A stretch of DNA of 15,198 bases from Planctomycetaceae bacterium (GTDB lineage Bacteria; Planctomycetota; Planctomycetia; Pirellulales; UBA1268), in the NCBI GenBank assembly GCA_009691925.1, contig SIAG01000047.1, positions 1-15,198 of the forward strand, read 5' to 3'. Below are positions 1 to 7,449 of this stretch, in pieces; position 1 is the first letter of the stretch; each line of letters starts with the position of its first letter. The notes under the pieces were generated by a model, which saw only the letters and a list, made by a program, of their open reading frames with translations, was not told where the DNA came from and made no database searches. The translations under genes and the position numbers were made by a program.

Positions 1-837
1 ATGCTGTGCTCGATCGATCCGGCCCCCGAGCGCGTCGCCGACCTGCAGAAGTTTCTCAAACTCCAGCAGGCCAGTGCCGCCGATCCGGCCGGAACATTGC
101 GGAAGATGGAAGAGGTTCTCGGCCCCCAGAATGTCCGCATCGGCGGCGTGCCGACCGACAGCCGTTTCGCCCGCGTGCTCGTTGCCGCCGACTACCGACT
201 GAAGCGGATCGGCATGGGCCTCGAGCCCTCCGGACTGAATGACCTTCCCAGCTACCTGGCGACGGTTCCCGCCAACGCCAGCGTCGGCACGCTCCCCCGC
301 TTCTGGCTCGAGGCGTCGTATGACCCGATCGCCCGCGACGCCGACGAGCTCGCCTTCCGGCTCTCCGGCCGAAAGATCGCCTGCCTCACCGAGAACGACG
401 TGTTCGCGAAGGACGGCGTGAAGCGCGGGGCCGGCCCGACCGACAAGGTGGCGCAGAAGTGGTGCGACGGCTTCAGCGCGAAGTACGATGCCCTCTCCGC
501 GAAGCATCCGGTGTTCGCCGAGCTGGCCAACTGCGTCGATCTCGCCGTTGTCGCCGCCCTCATCCAGGGGCAGCAACTCGACCGCAAGGCGGGCCTCGAT
601 CTGTCGGGGCTCCTCGATGCCGACCGTGTCCGCCTCCCCTCCTACGAAGCCCCCTCCACCGTTCCAACCGTCGCCAGCGGGGTGAAGAAGGGGGGCCGGT
701 GGGTGGTAAGTGCCTCCGGCGGCATCCAATTCCAGCCGTGGGGATTCGCAACGAACACGGTCGAATCGGATGATGTCGCAACGACGCGCACCGCAGCCCT
801 CGGCGCCCGGGCCGACACCGCTTGGTGGTGGGACTGA
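1..837 (+). CDS. DUF1598 domain protein, C-terminal part (partial)
   Basis: The reading frame is open from the first base and ends with TGA at 835-837. The ATG at position 1 is probably an internal Met, because the sequence starts inside the recognised domain (CSIDPAPERVADLQKFL). The 278 residues seen match my memory of the planctomycete DUF1598 family: VLVAADYRLKRIGMGLEPS (about residues 60-78), a PRFWLEASYDP segment near residue 100, a KYDALSAKHPVFAELANCVDL block near residues 160-180, and a C-terminus with SGGIQFQPWGFA followed by WWWD. No function is known for this family. Members I recall have an N-terminal signal peptide and are probably exported, but that part lies outside the window. 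It is the only plus-strand gene. Its stop lies 2 bp from the stop of the convergent mfnE-like gene. Family assignment is fairly sure; the true start is not visible. Confidence 0.82.
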   Translation: MLCSIDPAPERVADLQKFLKLQQASAADPAGTLRKMEEVLGPQNVRIGGVPTDSRFARVLVAADYRLKRIGMGLEPSGLNDLPSYLATVPANASVGTLPRFWLEASYDPIARDADELAFRLSGRKIACLTENDVFAKDGVKRGAGPTDKVAQKWCDGFSAKYDALSAKHPVFAELANCVDLAVVAALIQGQQLDRKAGLDLSGLLDADRVRLPSYEAPSTVPTVASGVKKGGRWVVSASGGIQFQPWGFATNTVESDDVATTRTAALGARADTAWWWD

Positions 838-839
838 CC

Positions 840-1553
840 TCAGCCCACTCGCCTCCCTCTCCCTCTCCCTTTCGGCGCTCGCAGCTTCGACCCGCGTGCC
901 GGCGCGGCCCAGCGGACCCTCGCCACGCCTGCCGCTGCCTCGGGAAACCACCCGTCGACCCAGCCGAGGCCGGCCAGCGACGCGAGATTCATCTCCCGAG
1001 CGGCTCCCGGTGGCCGCGGCGGGGGGACACTCTTCGCCAGGAGGAGGTCGCAGGCATGGGCGGCAGCCACGATGGCGGCGAGCGAATCGCTCGTCACGCT
1101 CCACGATGCCGGGATCCCCGCGCCCCGCGCCGGATCGGCCGCCAGCCAGCCGGCGATGTCGAGCACGGCGTGGCGGTCGATCGGCCGCGTCACCAGCGGC
1201 AGGCCGAGCGTGGAGGCGACGAGCCGGGCCGTGATCCCCATACAATCGATCGCCAACCGATGGACGAGGCGCTGATCGAGGGGGCGCCTCCGATCGATGC
1301 CACGCAGCCCCTCGACCACGCCGCCACCGCCGACGACGAGCGTCAGCGGCGGGCTGGGCCCGCCCCCGAAAGGCGCTTCGAGGAGAAGGCCGACGAGCTC
1401 GGGCCACTCGGCTCGCTCAAGGAGGCTTCCGCCGAAGCGGATCACCTCCGGCGCCCCGGTAGGCGACGCGGCCAGCGGCTCCCCCGAGGCATCCCCCGAG
1501 GCATTCCCCAGGTCGCCAAACCACCAGCCCGATCGGCTCCGGTAGGGCGTCAT
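840..1553 (-). CDS. mfnE: MfnE-like amino-acid-kinase-family protein (methanofuran/methylofuran biosynthesis)
   Basis: A 237-residue protein of the amino acid kinase fold. Visible motifs are VIRFGGSLL (37-45, phosphate-binding start), VVGGGGVVEGLR (73-84), WSVTSDSLAA (151-160) and CDLLLAKSV (168-176). In archaea MfnE phosphorylates 5-(aminomethyl)furan-3-ylmethyl phosphate to the diphosphate, ready for coupling to the tyramine part of methanofuran. Bacterial homologues lie in H4MPT/methylofuran clusters. The ATG at 1553 overlaps the preceding gene's TGA as ATGA, the usual sign of translational coupling, so I keep this start despite a low-complexity N-terminal tail of about 35 residues. Two oddities: the Lys usual in the K-x-GGS motif is Arg39, and the N-terminus contains an exact 12-bp tandem duplication. 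The C-terminus is basic (GRGRGRRVG). Family call is good; substrate is inferred from neighbours. Confidence 0.78.
   Translation of the reverse strand: MTPYRSRSGWWFGDLGNASGDASGEPLAASPTGAPEVIRFGGSLLERAEWPELVGLLLEAPFGGGPSPPLTLVVGGGGVVEGLRGIDRRRPLDQRLVHRLAIDCMGITARLVASTLGLPLVTRPIDRHAVLDIAGWLAADPARGAGIPASWSVTSDSLAAIVAAAHACDLLLAKSVPPPRPPGAAREMNLASLAGLGWVDGWFPEAAAGVARVRWAAPARGSKLRAPKGRGRGRRVG
852..871 (-). repeat. Hexanucleotide G-run tract at the 3' end of mfnE
   Basis: On the minus strand three GGG runs (869-867, 863-861, 857-855) and a GG (853-852) recur every 6 nt as GGGAGA. They code for the Gly-Arg repeat near the MfnE C-terminus. The tract is purine-only and could form a G-quadruplex in the mRNA, though the fourth run has only two G. 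Confidence 0.5.
1481..1504. repeat. Exact 12-bp tandem duplication in the 5' part of mfnE
   Basis: CCCCCGAGGCAT is repeated head to tail (1481-1492 and 1493-1504). On the minus strand it codes in frame for NASG-DASG in the low-complexity N-terminal tail of the MfnE-like protein. Confidence 0.9.
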
Positions 1554-2593
1554 CGCAGCTCTCCCAGCGCGACCAGCGCCAGAGCATGCGCCGGAGCGGC
1601 CCTCGAGAGCGCCCCCCCAAGCCGCTCCTCGAGATCGACCGCCGGGGCGAAGATCCCGGCCCGCTCTAAAGCTCGCTTGGCCAACACGGCGCCGTGCCCG
1701 GAGACGATGACACGCTCGGGCGAGCGATGCCCTCTGGCGAGCACACGGCGGATCGCCCCGGCGACGAGGCGCACCTGCACGGCGGCCGGGCGCTCGGCCG
1801 CGAGCGTCGCCTCGTCGAGGCTGACCTCGGCCGGCTCGACGAGGACCTGATGAGCCAGGCGAACCCGTGCCCCCTCGCGGGTGGCGGGGCGGCCATCAGC
1901 GGTGTCGCCCGACGCCCCGTTCTCGGGGATCCCGCCGAGGAGGAGCCAGGCGTCCTGGGACGATGCGTAATATTCGGCGGCCAGCGGACGGCGCCGGCCC
2001 GCCAGCGGCAGGGAACGCACCAGCGCAGCCAACGGCGTCCGCTCGATCCCGGTGTAGACCAATTCGCCGCTAGCCATCCTCCCGGCATCGTCGGTCGCCG
2101 ACGGGCGTGCTCCCTGGCGGTCGAGTAGGAGGATGTCGGTGGTCGTCGAACCGACGTCGATGAGCAGCCCGTCGTCACACTCTGCCGCGGCGGCGGCGAG
2201 CCGGGCGAGGACATGCCAGTTTGAGGCGGCGGCGGCGCGGGGGGTGGCAAGGGCGACCTCGGGGGCGACCAGACGGCCGTCGACGAGATAGATGCCGAGG
2301 TCGGCCTCCACCGCCCCCGCGGCGCTCTGCAACGCGGCGACGATCGCGGCCACACCCGCTGCGCGGTCGGGGAAGCAGTCGGCGATCTCGCCGGTCATCG
2401 TGGCGACGATCCGCTCGGGGCGCCAGGCCGCCGCGATCGCCGTCAGCCGACCGGCCAGCTCGTCGCGGCGGCGCCACAGCGCGAAGGTCTCGGCGTGCAC
2501 GCGGCCGCGTCCATCAGCTGCCTTGAGATTGGCACCACCGACATCGAAGGCGAGGACCCGGCCGGCGGGTGATTCAGCGCGGTGTCGATCCAT
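1550..2593 (-). CDS. mfnF: MfnF-like protein, hydantoinase/oxoprolinase-like H4MPT-linked C1 transfer protein
   Basis: A 347-residue protein of the family named 'H4MPT-linked C1 transfer pathway protein', with an ASKHA-like fold. Motifs: VLAFDVGGANLKAA (13-26), ATMTGEIADCFPDRAAGV (64-81), GLLIDVGSTTTDILLL (142-157), ASGELVYTGIERTPL (174-188) and VIVSGHGAVLAKRALE (295-310). In Methanocaldococcus MfnF couples the aminomethylfuran diphosphate to gamma-glutamyltyramine to give the methanofuran core; the same role is inferred here. I chose the ATG at 2593 because homology begins directly after it and GGGG lies about 8 nt upstream. An ATG at 2605 in frame is the alternative. The longer open frame up to 2710 is antisense-type filler inside mfnD. 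The start overlaps mfnD by 20 nt and the stop overlaps mfnE by 4 nt, so the three genes are surely one translation-coupled unit. Confidence 0.83.
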   Translation of the reverse strand: MDRHRAESPAGRVLAFDVGGANLKAADGRGRVHAETFALWRRRDELAGRLTAIAAAWRPERIVATMTGEIADCFPDRAAGVAAIVAALQSAAGAVEADLGIYLVDGRLVAPEVALATPRAAAASNWHVLARLAAAAAECDDGLLIDVGSTTTDILLLDRQGARPSATDDAGRMASGELVYTGIERTPLAALVRSLPLAGRRRPLAAEYYASSQDAWLLLGGIPENGASGDTADGRPATREGARVRLAHQVLVEPAEVSLDEATLAAERPAAVQVRLVAGAIRRVLARGHRSPERVIVSGHGAVLAKRALERAGIFAPAVDLEERLGGALSRAAPAHALALVALGELR

Positions 2594-3650
2594 CGAGAGC
2601 CCCATTCCCGACAGCGAAGGCACCGTCCGCTCCGGTCGACGCCCCGGGCCAGATAAACGGATCGCCGGCGGCGATCGCCAGCATCGCCCGCAGCAGGCTC
2701 GCCGTCCCAAGGGTCGAGAGCCCCACGAACGACGTCGTCATCCGCGGATTGATCTCGAGGACACGATCGTCGCAACCATCTTCCCGATCGCCGAGGATCA
2801 TGTCGACTCCGACCCACCCACCGGCCCGCCGGACCGGCGACTCGAGACCCCGGATGGCCCGACGGGCCAGGGCCATGGCCCGATCGCCGAGCAGCTGACC
2901 CAACTGCAGATCGCCCCCCAGATAGCGGGGACTGATCCCCGTGGAGAACCGCTGCCGGACCGGCGGCAGGGCGATCATCTCGGCGGGTCCGCACAGGCAG
3001 GAGACCCCCACCGGCACCCCGGCAACGAACGCCTCGACCCGGCGGGGGAGCGGGGCAGGGGGGAGATCAGCCCCGTGCGGCACGACGACGAGCCCGTCAC
3101 CGCCACAGCGGTCGAGGGCCTTGGCCACGGCCGGCCTCCGGAACGCGTCGGGGAGCCGTTTCCCGGCCGGCAGGAGACACCCAGCCGGAACCGCCACGCC
3201 GGCCCCCGCCAGCGCGAGGGCGGTGGCCTGTTTGTCGGCGGCAAGGGTGATGAAAGCTCCACCGGCAGCGGCCACGCGCCCGCCCGCCGCACGGGCCAGC
3301 GCCACGCGGTCGGCAAGGCAGCCGTCGGTCTCCGGCGCCACGATCAGCGTCCAATCGGCTCCGGCCGCCGCCTCCGCCAGACTTCTCCGTTCATCGCCTT
3401 CCGGGACGCGGATCACCGTCACCCGATCGTGGTCGACTCCCGGTGGCAGCGGCCTATCTTCCGCGCCGTCGAGGAGCAGCGTCAGCTCGAGGTCGTCCGC
3501 CCGGAGGCCATCACAAAGCAGCGCCCCGAGCATCGCCCGTCCCTCGACGGCGAGGCCTGCCGCCACGCCCCCGGCATCCCCGCAGACGGCGGCCGCCTCC
3601 GGCATCCGCAGCCCTCCCGAGCAGCACCATTCGTGGAGCACGACCCGCAC
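2574..3650 (-). CDS. mfnD: ATP-grasp ligase, MfnD-like (tyramine/tyrosine-glutamate ligase type)
   Basis: A 358-residue ATP-grasp protein. It opens with VRVVLHEWCCSGGL, typical of the ATP-grasp protein in H4MPT gene clusters (Orf17 of methylotrophs, from memory). Later elements fit the fold: ADK (138-140) and VAKALD (175-180) for ATP-binding lysines, VEAFVAGVPVGVS (205-217), GVDMILG (281-287), and VLEINPRMTTSF (297-308) with the metal-binding Glu and Asn. MfnD of archaea joins glutamate to tyramine in methanofuran synthesis; bacterial methylofuran is reported to carry tyrosine and many glutamates, so the exact substrate is open. The start is a GTG at 3650, chosen because the domain begins there and GAGGGA stands 10 nt upstream, overlapping the stop of the preceding gene (14-nt gap). 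The open frame continues upstream to 4142 without a real gene. Next genes mfnF and mfnE overlap downstream. Confidence 0.75.
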   Translation of the reverse strand: MRVVLHEWCCSGGLRMPEAAAVCGDAGGVAAGLAVEGRAMLGALLCDGLRADDLELTLLLDGAEDRPLPPGVDHDRVTVIRVPEGDERRSLAEAAAGADWTLIVAPETDGCLADRVALARAAGGRVAAAGGAFITLAADKQATALALAGAGVAVPAGCLLPAGKRLPDAFRRPAVAKALDRCGGDGLVVVPHGADLPPAPLPRRVEAFVAGVPVGVSCLCGPAEMIALPPVRQRFSTGISPRYLGGDLQLGQLLGDRAMALARRAIRGLESPVRRAGGWVGVDMILGDREDGCDDRVLEINPRMTTSFVGLSTLGTASLLRAMLAIAAGDPFIWPGASTGADGAFAVGNGALDGSTPR

Positions 3651-3660
3651 GGGGAGAGGA

Positions 3661-3666
3661 TCCCTC
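3661..3666 (-). promoter_or_regulatory. Shine-Dalgarno for the mfnD-like gene
   Basis: On the minus strand GAGGGA lies 10 nt before the GTG at 3650 and overlaps the TGA of the Rieske-DUF59 gene. It decides the GTG as start and suggests that the two genes are on one transcript. Confidence 0.6.
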
Positions 3667-4435
3667 AAAAAATGCCGAGTTGATCGCGGGCGTCGTCGGT
3701 CATGCGGTCGGGGGTCCAGGGGGGATCCATGACGATCCGCACCTCCACCCCCGCCACATCGGGATGGGCGGCGAGGGCCCGCTTTGTGTCGCCGATCAGC
3801 TGCGGACCGGCCGGGCAGGCCGGGCTTGTCATCGTCATGTCGACCGACACCTGCTGCTTGCCGGGAATCTCCGCCGAAGGAGCGAGACTGACGCCGTAGA
3901 TCAGCCCCAGATCGACGATGTTGACAAACAGTTCCGGATCCTTGACCTGCTTGAGCAATTCCCGGACGCCATCCTCGCAGAGTGCTCCGGCGGCGGTGGC
4001 AGACGGAGCCGTGACGGCGCCCCCTGTCGACGATAGGGCAGCGGCAGCGGGCGGAGCGATCGGGAAGCCCGTGGCCGGTTTCGCGACAGGGGCTTGGGCC
4101 ACCGGGCCATCGGCGCCGTGACCGCTCCGCAACCGCACCCACACCTCCCCGGCCTCGACTTTCACCTCGTGAGCCCGCGTGGCCCGGACTGCCGGCATCG
4201 AGAGCGCCGCTCCGGTACGGATGTCGAACTTCGCACCATGGCGGGAACAGGCGACCTTGTGACCGACGATCTCTCCAGAGCCGAGGGGCCCGCCATCATG
4301 GGTGCAGACGTCATCGAGCGCGTAGTACGCCCCCTCGACATGGAACAGGGCGATCAATTCGCCATCAACCTCGACCACGGTCGACCCCGGATCGGGCAGT
4401 TCGCCTGCCGTGGCCACCCGCACGAAATCAGCCAT
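3665..4435 (-). CDS. Rieske ferredoxin - DUF59 (SufT/PaaD-like) fusion protein
   Basis: A 256-residue fusion. Residues 1-103 form a Rieske [2Fe-2S] domain: Cys44-Thr-His46 and Cys63-Ser-Arg-His66 are the four cluster ligands, in the arrangement of small Rieske ferredoxins (NirD/dioxygenase-ferredoxin type). A Gly/Ala/Pro linker spans about 104-150. Residues 153-256 are a DUF59/MIP18-family domain: VKDPELFVNIVDLGLIYGV (164-182), MTMTSPACPAG (200-210) with the conserved Cys207, and a PPWTPDRMTDDAR tail (238-250). DUF59 proteins such as SufT help mature Fe-S proteins and are often encoded in suf operons. Here the gene follows sufD (115-bp gap) and precedes mfnD (14 nt). ATG at 4435 has GGAGG 7 nt upstream (4443-4447). 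Both domains are whole and in one frame, so this is not a frameshift. Inferred role: electron or cluster delivery during Suf assembly. Confidence 0.88.
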   Translation of the reverse strand: MADFVRVATAGELPDPGSTVVEVDGELIALFHVEGAYYALDDVCTHDGGPLGSGEIVGHKVACSRHGAKFDIRTGAALSMPAVRATRAHEVKVEAGEVWVRLRSGHGADGPVAQAPVAKPATGFPIAPPAAAALSSTGGAVTAPSATAAGALCEDGVRELLKQVKDPELFVNIVDLGLIYGVSLAPSAEIPGKQQVSVDMTMTSPACPAGPQLIGDTKRALAAHPDVAGVEVRIVMDPPWTPDRMTDDARDQLGIF

Positions 4436-4550
4436 CGCTCATCCTCCCGGAATCGGGTTCCAGCCACGCCACTCTCGCCAGCGTTCGTTTTTTCGCCGCC
4501 GACAGACCCGGCACTTCCGCCAGCCACCACAAAGACGGCGGCCAATGCCG
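4436..4550 (-). other. sufD to Rieske-DUF59 intergenic gap
   Basis: This 115-bp spacer holds the ribosome-binding site of the downstream gene (GGAGG at 4443-4447). I see no terminator with a T run and no convincing promoter, so read-through from sufD is the simplest view. Short dyads near the ribosome-binding site (CCCG-ATTC-CGGG) are too small to interpret. Confidence 0.4.
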
Positions 4551-5927
4551 TCAGGAGACCCGTCGGATCCGCCCACCGATCGCCGCCGAAAGCGCCTCGC
4601 GCACCGGGGGGATCGTGATCCGGTCAAACACCTGCTGGAAGAATCCAGCGACAACGAGCCTGGCGGCCTCGTCGGCCGTCAGCCCCCGGGCCTGGGCGTA
4701 GAAGATCTGCTCCTCATCGACCCGGCCGCTGGTCGCGCCGTGGGTGCAACGGACATCGTCGGCTTCGATCTCCAGGCCAGGGATCGAATCCGAGCGTGCC
4801 TCGCGCGAGAGCATGAGCGTGTCGTTCCGCTGATAGCCGTCGGTCTTTTGAGCCGCCTTGTCGACCTTGATCATTCCGCGCCACACCAACCGCGAGCGGT
4901 CCTGAAGCGCCCCCTTGTAGAGGAGATCGCTATGGCAACCCGGTGCCATGTGGTGCTGAAGCGTGTTGTAGACCAGTTGCTGCCGTCCCTCGGTGAACAT
5001 CACGCCGTTGACCTGGGCGTCGGCGCCGCGACCGACCAGCGCGACATCCTGTTGGACCTGCGACAGCCGACTGCCGAGGGCGGCGAGCGTCCACTGGAGC
5101 TTGCCACCGGCCTCGACAACGGCCCGCTGGCGGGCGAAATGCCACACCCCGCGGTTCCAATTCTGGAGGTTCACCATCCGTAGCGACGCCTTGCGACCGA
5201 CGACGATCTCGGTGGCTCCGCAGTGGAAGCCGCCGTCGGCGCCCGTGTCGCCCCCACCGACCGTCTCCGTGAGCACGGTCGCCTCCGCCCCCTCGTCGAG
5301 GACGACAAGGACATGGCTCGTATCGAGGCCACCGGGGCTGATCGCCGAGAGGACATGGAGCGGTGCGGTCAGCCGCACCCCGGCGGGCACCCACAGCACG
5401 GCCCCGGCACGGTGGAAGGCGGCATGCATGGCGGCGAACCAGTCCGCGCCGCCATCGACGGCGGAGAACCAGCGCGCCCGGAGTTGCTCCCCGTGGGTGG
5501 CCAGGATCCGCTCCGGGGTACCAAACAAAACCCCCTGCCCGGCGAGGGCCGGATCGAGCTCATCGCGGACGACATGCCCGTCGAGCGAGGCGATCCGGCC
5601 ACCGAAGGCCTGCGTACCGGCCACCGCGGCGGCCGCCTGCGTGGCCGACTCAAGCAGAGCCTCGGGGAGCGGTCCCCCAGGGGCCGTGGTCTGCTCTGCC
5701 GCGCCGACCCAAGCGCGCGGTTGGAACAACCGCAGGTCGGTCCGCATCCAGTTCTCTTCTCCCCGGCCGGGGAGGGAGAGAGCGGTGAGCCGATCGACCG
5801 CAGCCCGGCGAAGCGCGATGGCCCAGTCGGGGAGCGACGAACCAGCCAGCAGCCGGTCGAGGAGGTGACGGTCGAATCCCGTCGGAGCGGGGATCGTGGC
5901 AGGGGGAGTGGGGGTGGCGGTCGTCAT
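4551..5927 (-). CDS. sufD: Fe-S cluster assembly protein SufD
   Basis: A 458-residue SufD. The N-terminus carries the family motif GRGEENWMRTDLRLFQPR (54-71). The core beta-helix includes VLWVPAGVRLTAPLHVLSA (177-195) and SLRMVNLQNWNRGVWHF (248-264). The C-terminal part has QKTDGYQRNDTLMLSREAR (360-378) and VRCTHGATSGRVDEEQIFY (392-410). His396 sits where E. coli SufD has the His360 needed for cluster formation on SufBCD. In the cytoplasm SufD pairs with SufB and SufC as the scaffold for nascent clusters. Some 35 residues longer than E. coli SufD (423), mainly from a Pro/Thr N-terminal tail. It begins 28 nt after sufB; no strong ribosome-binding site precedes the ATG, so coupling to sufB translation is likely. 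Confidence 0.95.
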   Translation of the reverse strand: MTTATPTPPATIPAPTGFDRHLLDRLLAGSSLPDWAIALRRAAVDRLTALSLPGRGEENWMRTDLRLFQPRAWVGAAEQTTAPGGPLPEALLESATQAAAAVAGTQAFGGRIASLDGHVVRDELDPALAGQGVLFGTPERILATHGEQLRARWFSAVDGGADWFAAMHAAFHRAGAVLWVPAGVRLTAPLHVLSAISPGGLDTSHVLVVLDEGAEATVLTETVGGGDTGADGGFHCGATEIVVGRKASLRMVNLQNWNRGVWHFARQRAVVEAGGKLQWTLAALGSRLSQVQQDVALVGRGADAQVNGVMFTEGRQQLVYNTLQHHMAPGCHSDLLYKGALQDRSRLVWRGMIKVDKAAQKTDGYQRNDTLMLSREARSDSIPGLEIEADDVRCTHGATSGRVDEEQIFYAQARGLTADEAARLVVAGFFQQVFDRITIPPVREALSAAIGGRIRRVS

Positions 5928-5955
5928 GCTGTGTTCGTCGTTGGTCGACCGGGGT

Positions 5956-7368
5956 TCACCCGACAGACCCCTCCATCTGCAGTTGGATGAGTCGGTTCAT
6001 CTCCACCGCATACTCCATCGGGAGCTCCTTGACGAGCGGCTCGATGAAGCCGCCGACGATCATCGTGCTCGCCTCGGCTTCGGTGAGGCCGCGGCTGGTG
6101 AGGTAGAAGAGTTGCTCCTCGCCGATCTTGGAGACACTCGCCTCGTGCCCGATCGAGACATCCTGCTCCTCGACCTCAATGTAGGGATAGGTGTCGCTCC
6201 GGCTGCGGTCGTCGAGGATCAAGGCGTCGCAGACGACGCTTGACTTACTCTTCCGAGCCCCCGCCTCGACTTTCACCAGCCCACGGTAGCTCGCCCGGCC
6301 GCCGTTCTTCGAGATGCTCTTGGAGACGATCCGGCCGCTGGTGTGAGGGGCGGCATGAACGAGCTTGGCACCGGCATCCTGATGCTGGCCGGCCGAGGCG
6401 AAAGCGATCGAGAGGATCTCCCCGTGGGCCCCCGGCTCGGTCATCCACACGGCCGGATATTTCATCGTCAGGTGGCTGCCGAGATTGCCATCGATCCATT
6501 CCATCGTCGCGGCCTCGCGGCAGACGGCCCGCTTCGTGACGAGGTTGTAGATGTTGTTGGCCCAGTTTTGGATCGTCGTGTAGCGACAGCGGCCGTGCTT
6601 CTTCACGATCACCTCGACGACCGCCGAATGGAGGCTCTCGGTCGTGTACATCGGGGCGGTGCAGCCCTCGACGTAGTGCACATGGGCCCCCTCGTCGACG
6701 ATGATCAGCGTTCGCTCAAACTGCCCCATGCTCTCGGCGTTGATACGGAAATAGGCCTGGAGCGGGAACTCGATCGACACTCCCTTGGGGACGTAGATAA
6801 ACGAACCGCCCGACCAGACCGCCGAATTGAGCGCGGCGAACTTATTGTCGGTCGGGGGGATGATCTTCCCGAAGTACTCCCGCAGGAGGTCAGGGTGCTC
6901 GCGGACGGCGGTGTCGGTATCGGTGAAGATCACACCCTTCTTCGCCAGATCCTCCTGGAGCGATCCGTAGACCACCTCGCTCTCGAACTGCGCCTTCACC
7001 CCGGAGAGAAACTTCCGCTCCGCCTCGGGGATCCCCAGGCGTTCAAACGTCTTCTTGATCTCCTCCGGGACGTCGTCCCAGGTCTTTCCCTGGTGATCCG
7101 TCGGCTTGAGGTAATAAAAGATTTGCTGGAAGTCGATGCCGATGTCTCCGCCCCAGTGTGGCATCGGACGGCTGTTGAAGAGATCGAGCGACTTGAGGCG
7201 GAAATCAAGCATCCAGGACGGCTCGCGCTTCATCTCCGAGATCTGGGAGACGATGTTGGCGTCGATGCCACGACGGGCCTTGAAGACCGCCGGCGAATCG
7301 GTGCGGAAGTCGTACTTGTTGATCTCGCCGAGGGCGAGGGTGCTCGATTCCTTGGTGTCGGTGACCAT
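5956..7368 (-). CDS. sufB: Fe-S cluster assembly scaffold SufB
   Basis: A 470-residue, highly conserved SufB. Landmarks: WMLDFRLKSLDLF (52-64), PHWGGDIGIDFQQIFYYLKP (70-89), VWSGGSFIYVPKGVSIEFPL (184-203), EGCTAPMYTTESLHSAVVE (234-252), IQNWANNIYNLVTKRA (266-281) and SRSDTYPYIEVEEQDVSIGHE (389-409). Cys380 in SSVVCDALILDD and Glu409 in GHEASVSKIGEEQ are 29 residues apart, exactly as Cys405 and Glu434 of E. coli SufB, the proposed cluster and sulfur-transfer residues. SufB receives sulfur and builds clusters with SufC and SufD. The ATG at 7368 has AGAGG about 9 nt upstream. The gene lies 81 bp after sufC and 28 bp before sufD. Length is normal and nothing seems damaged. Confidence 0.97.
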   Translation of the reverse strand: MVTDTKESSTLALGEINKYDFRTDSPAVFKARRGIDANIVSQISEMKREPSWMLDFRLKSLDLFNSRPMPHWGGDIGIDFQQIFYYLKPTDHQGKTWDDVPEEIKKTFERLGIPEAERKFLSGVKAQFESEVVYGSLQEDLAKKGVIFTDTDTAVREHPDLLREYFGKIIPPTDNKFAALNSAVWSGGSFIYVPKGVSIEFPLQAYFRINAESMGQFERTLIIVDEGAHVHYVEGCTAPMYTTESLHSAVVEVIVKKHGRCRYTTIQNWANNIYNLVTKRAVCREAATMEWIDGNLGSHLTMKYPAVWMTEPGAHGEILSIAFASAGQHQDAGAKLVHAAPHTSGRIVSKSISKNGGRASYRGLVKVEAGARKSKSSVVCDALILDDRSRSDTYPYIEVEEQDVSIGHEASVSKIGEEQLFYLTSRGLTEAEASTMIVGGFIEPLVKELPMEYAVEMNRLIQLQMEGSVG

Positions 7369-7449
7369 GACTGCAAACCTCTGGGCAAGCGGGAAATCGG
7401 TCAGGATTCGTAATCGACCGGCAGGGGAGGCCGGCCGCGGAGGGCACTG
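7369..7449 (-). other. sufC-sufB spacer
   Basis: An 81-bp spacer holding the sufB ribosome-binding site and a GC-rich GGCCGGCC palindrome close to the sufC stop. No T-rich terminator follows, so I read it as an intra-operon gap. Confidence 0.4.

Noticed and set aside
822..1850. 342-residue plus-strand open frame
   Set aside because: It runs antisense to mfnE and mfnF, is rich in Arg/Pro/Ala as expected from the reverse of GC-rich codons, and shows no domain.
2292..3683. 463-residue plus-strand open frame
   Set aside because: Antisense shadow of mfnF and mfnD, which carry recognisable motifs; the product is low complexity.
3651..4142. N-terminal extension of the mfnD frame up to 4142
   Set aside because: It overlaps the Rieske-DUF59 gene in another frame, looks random, and a GTG with a good ribosome-binding site stands at the domain start.
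3665..4435. Rieske-DUF59 joining by frameshift or assembly error
   Set aside because: One continuous frame with a normal linker and intact motifs on both sides.
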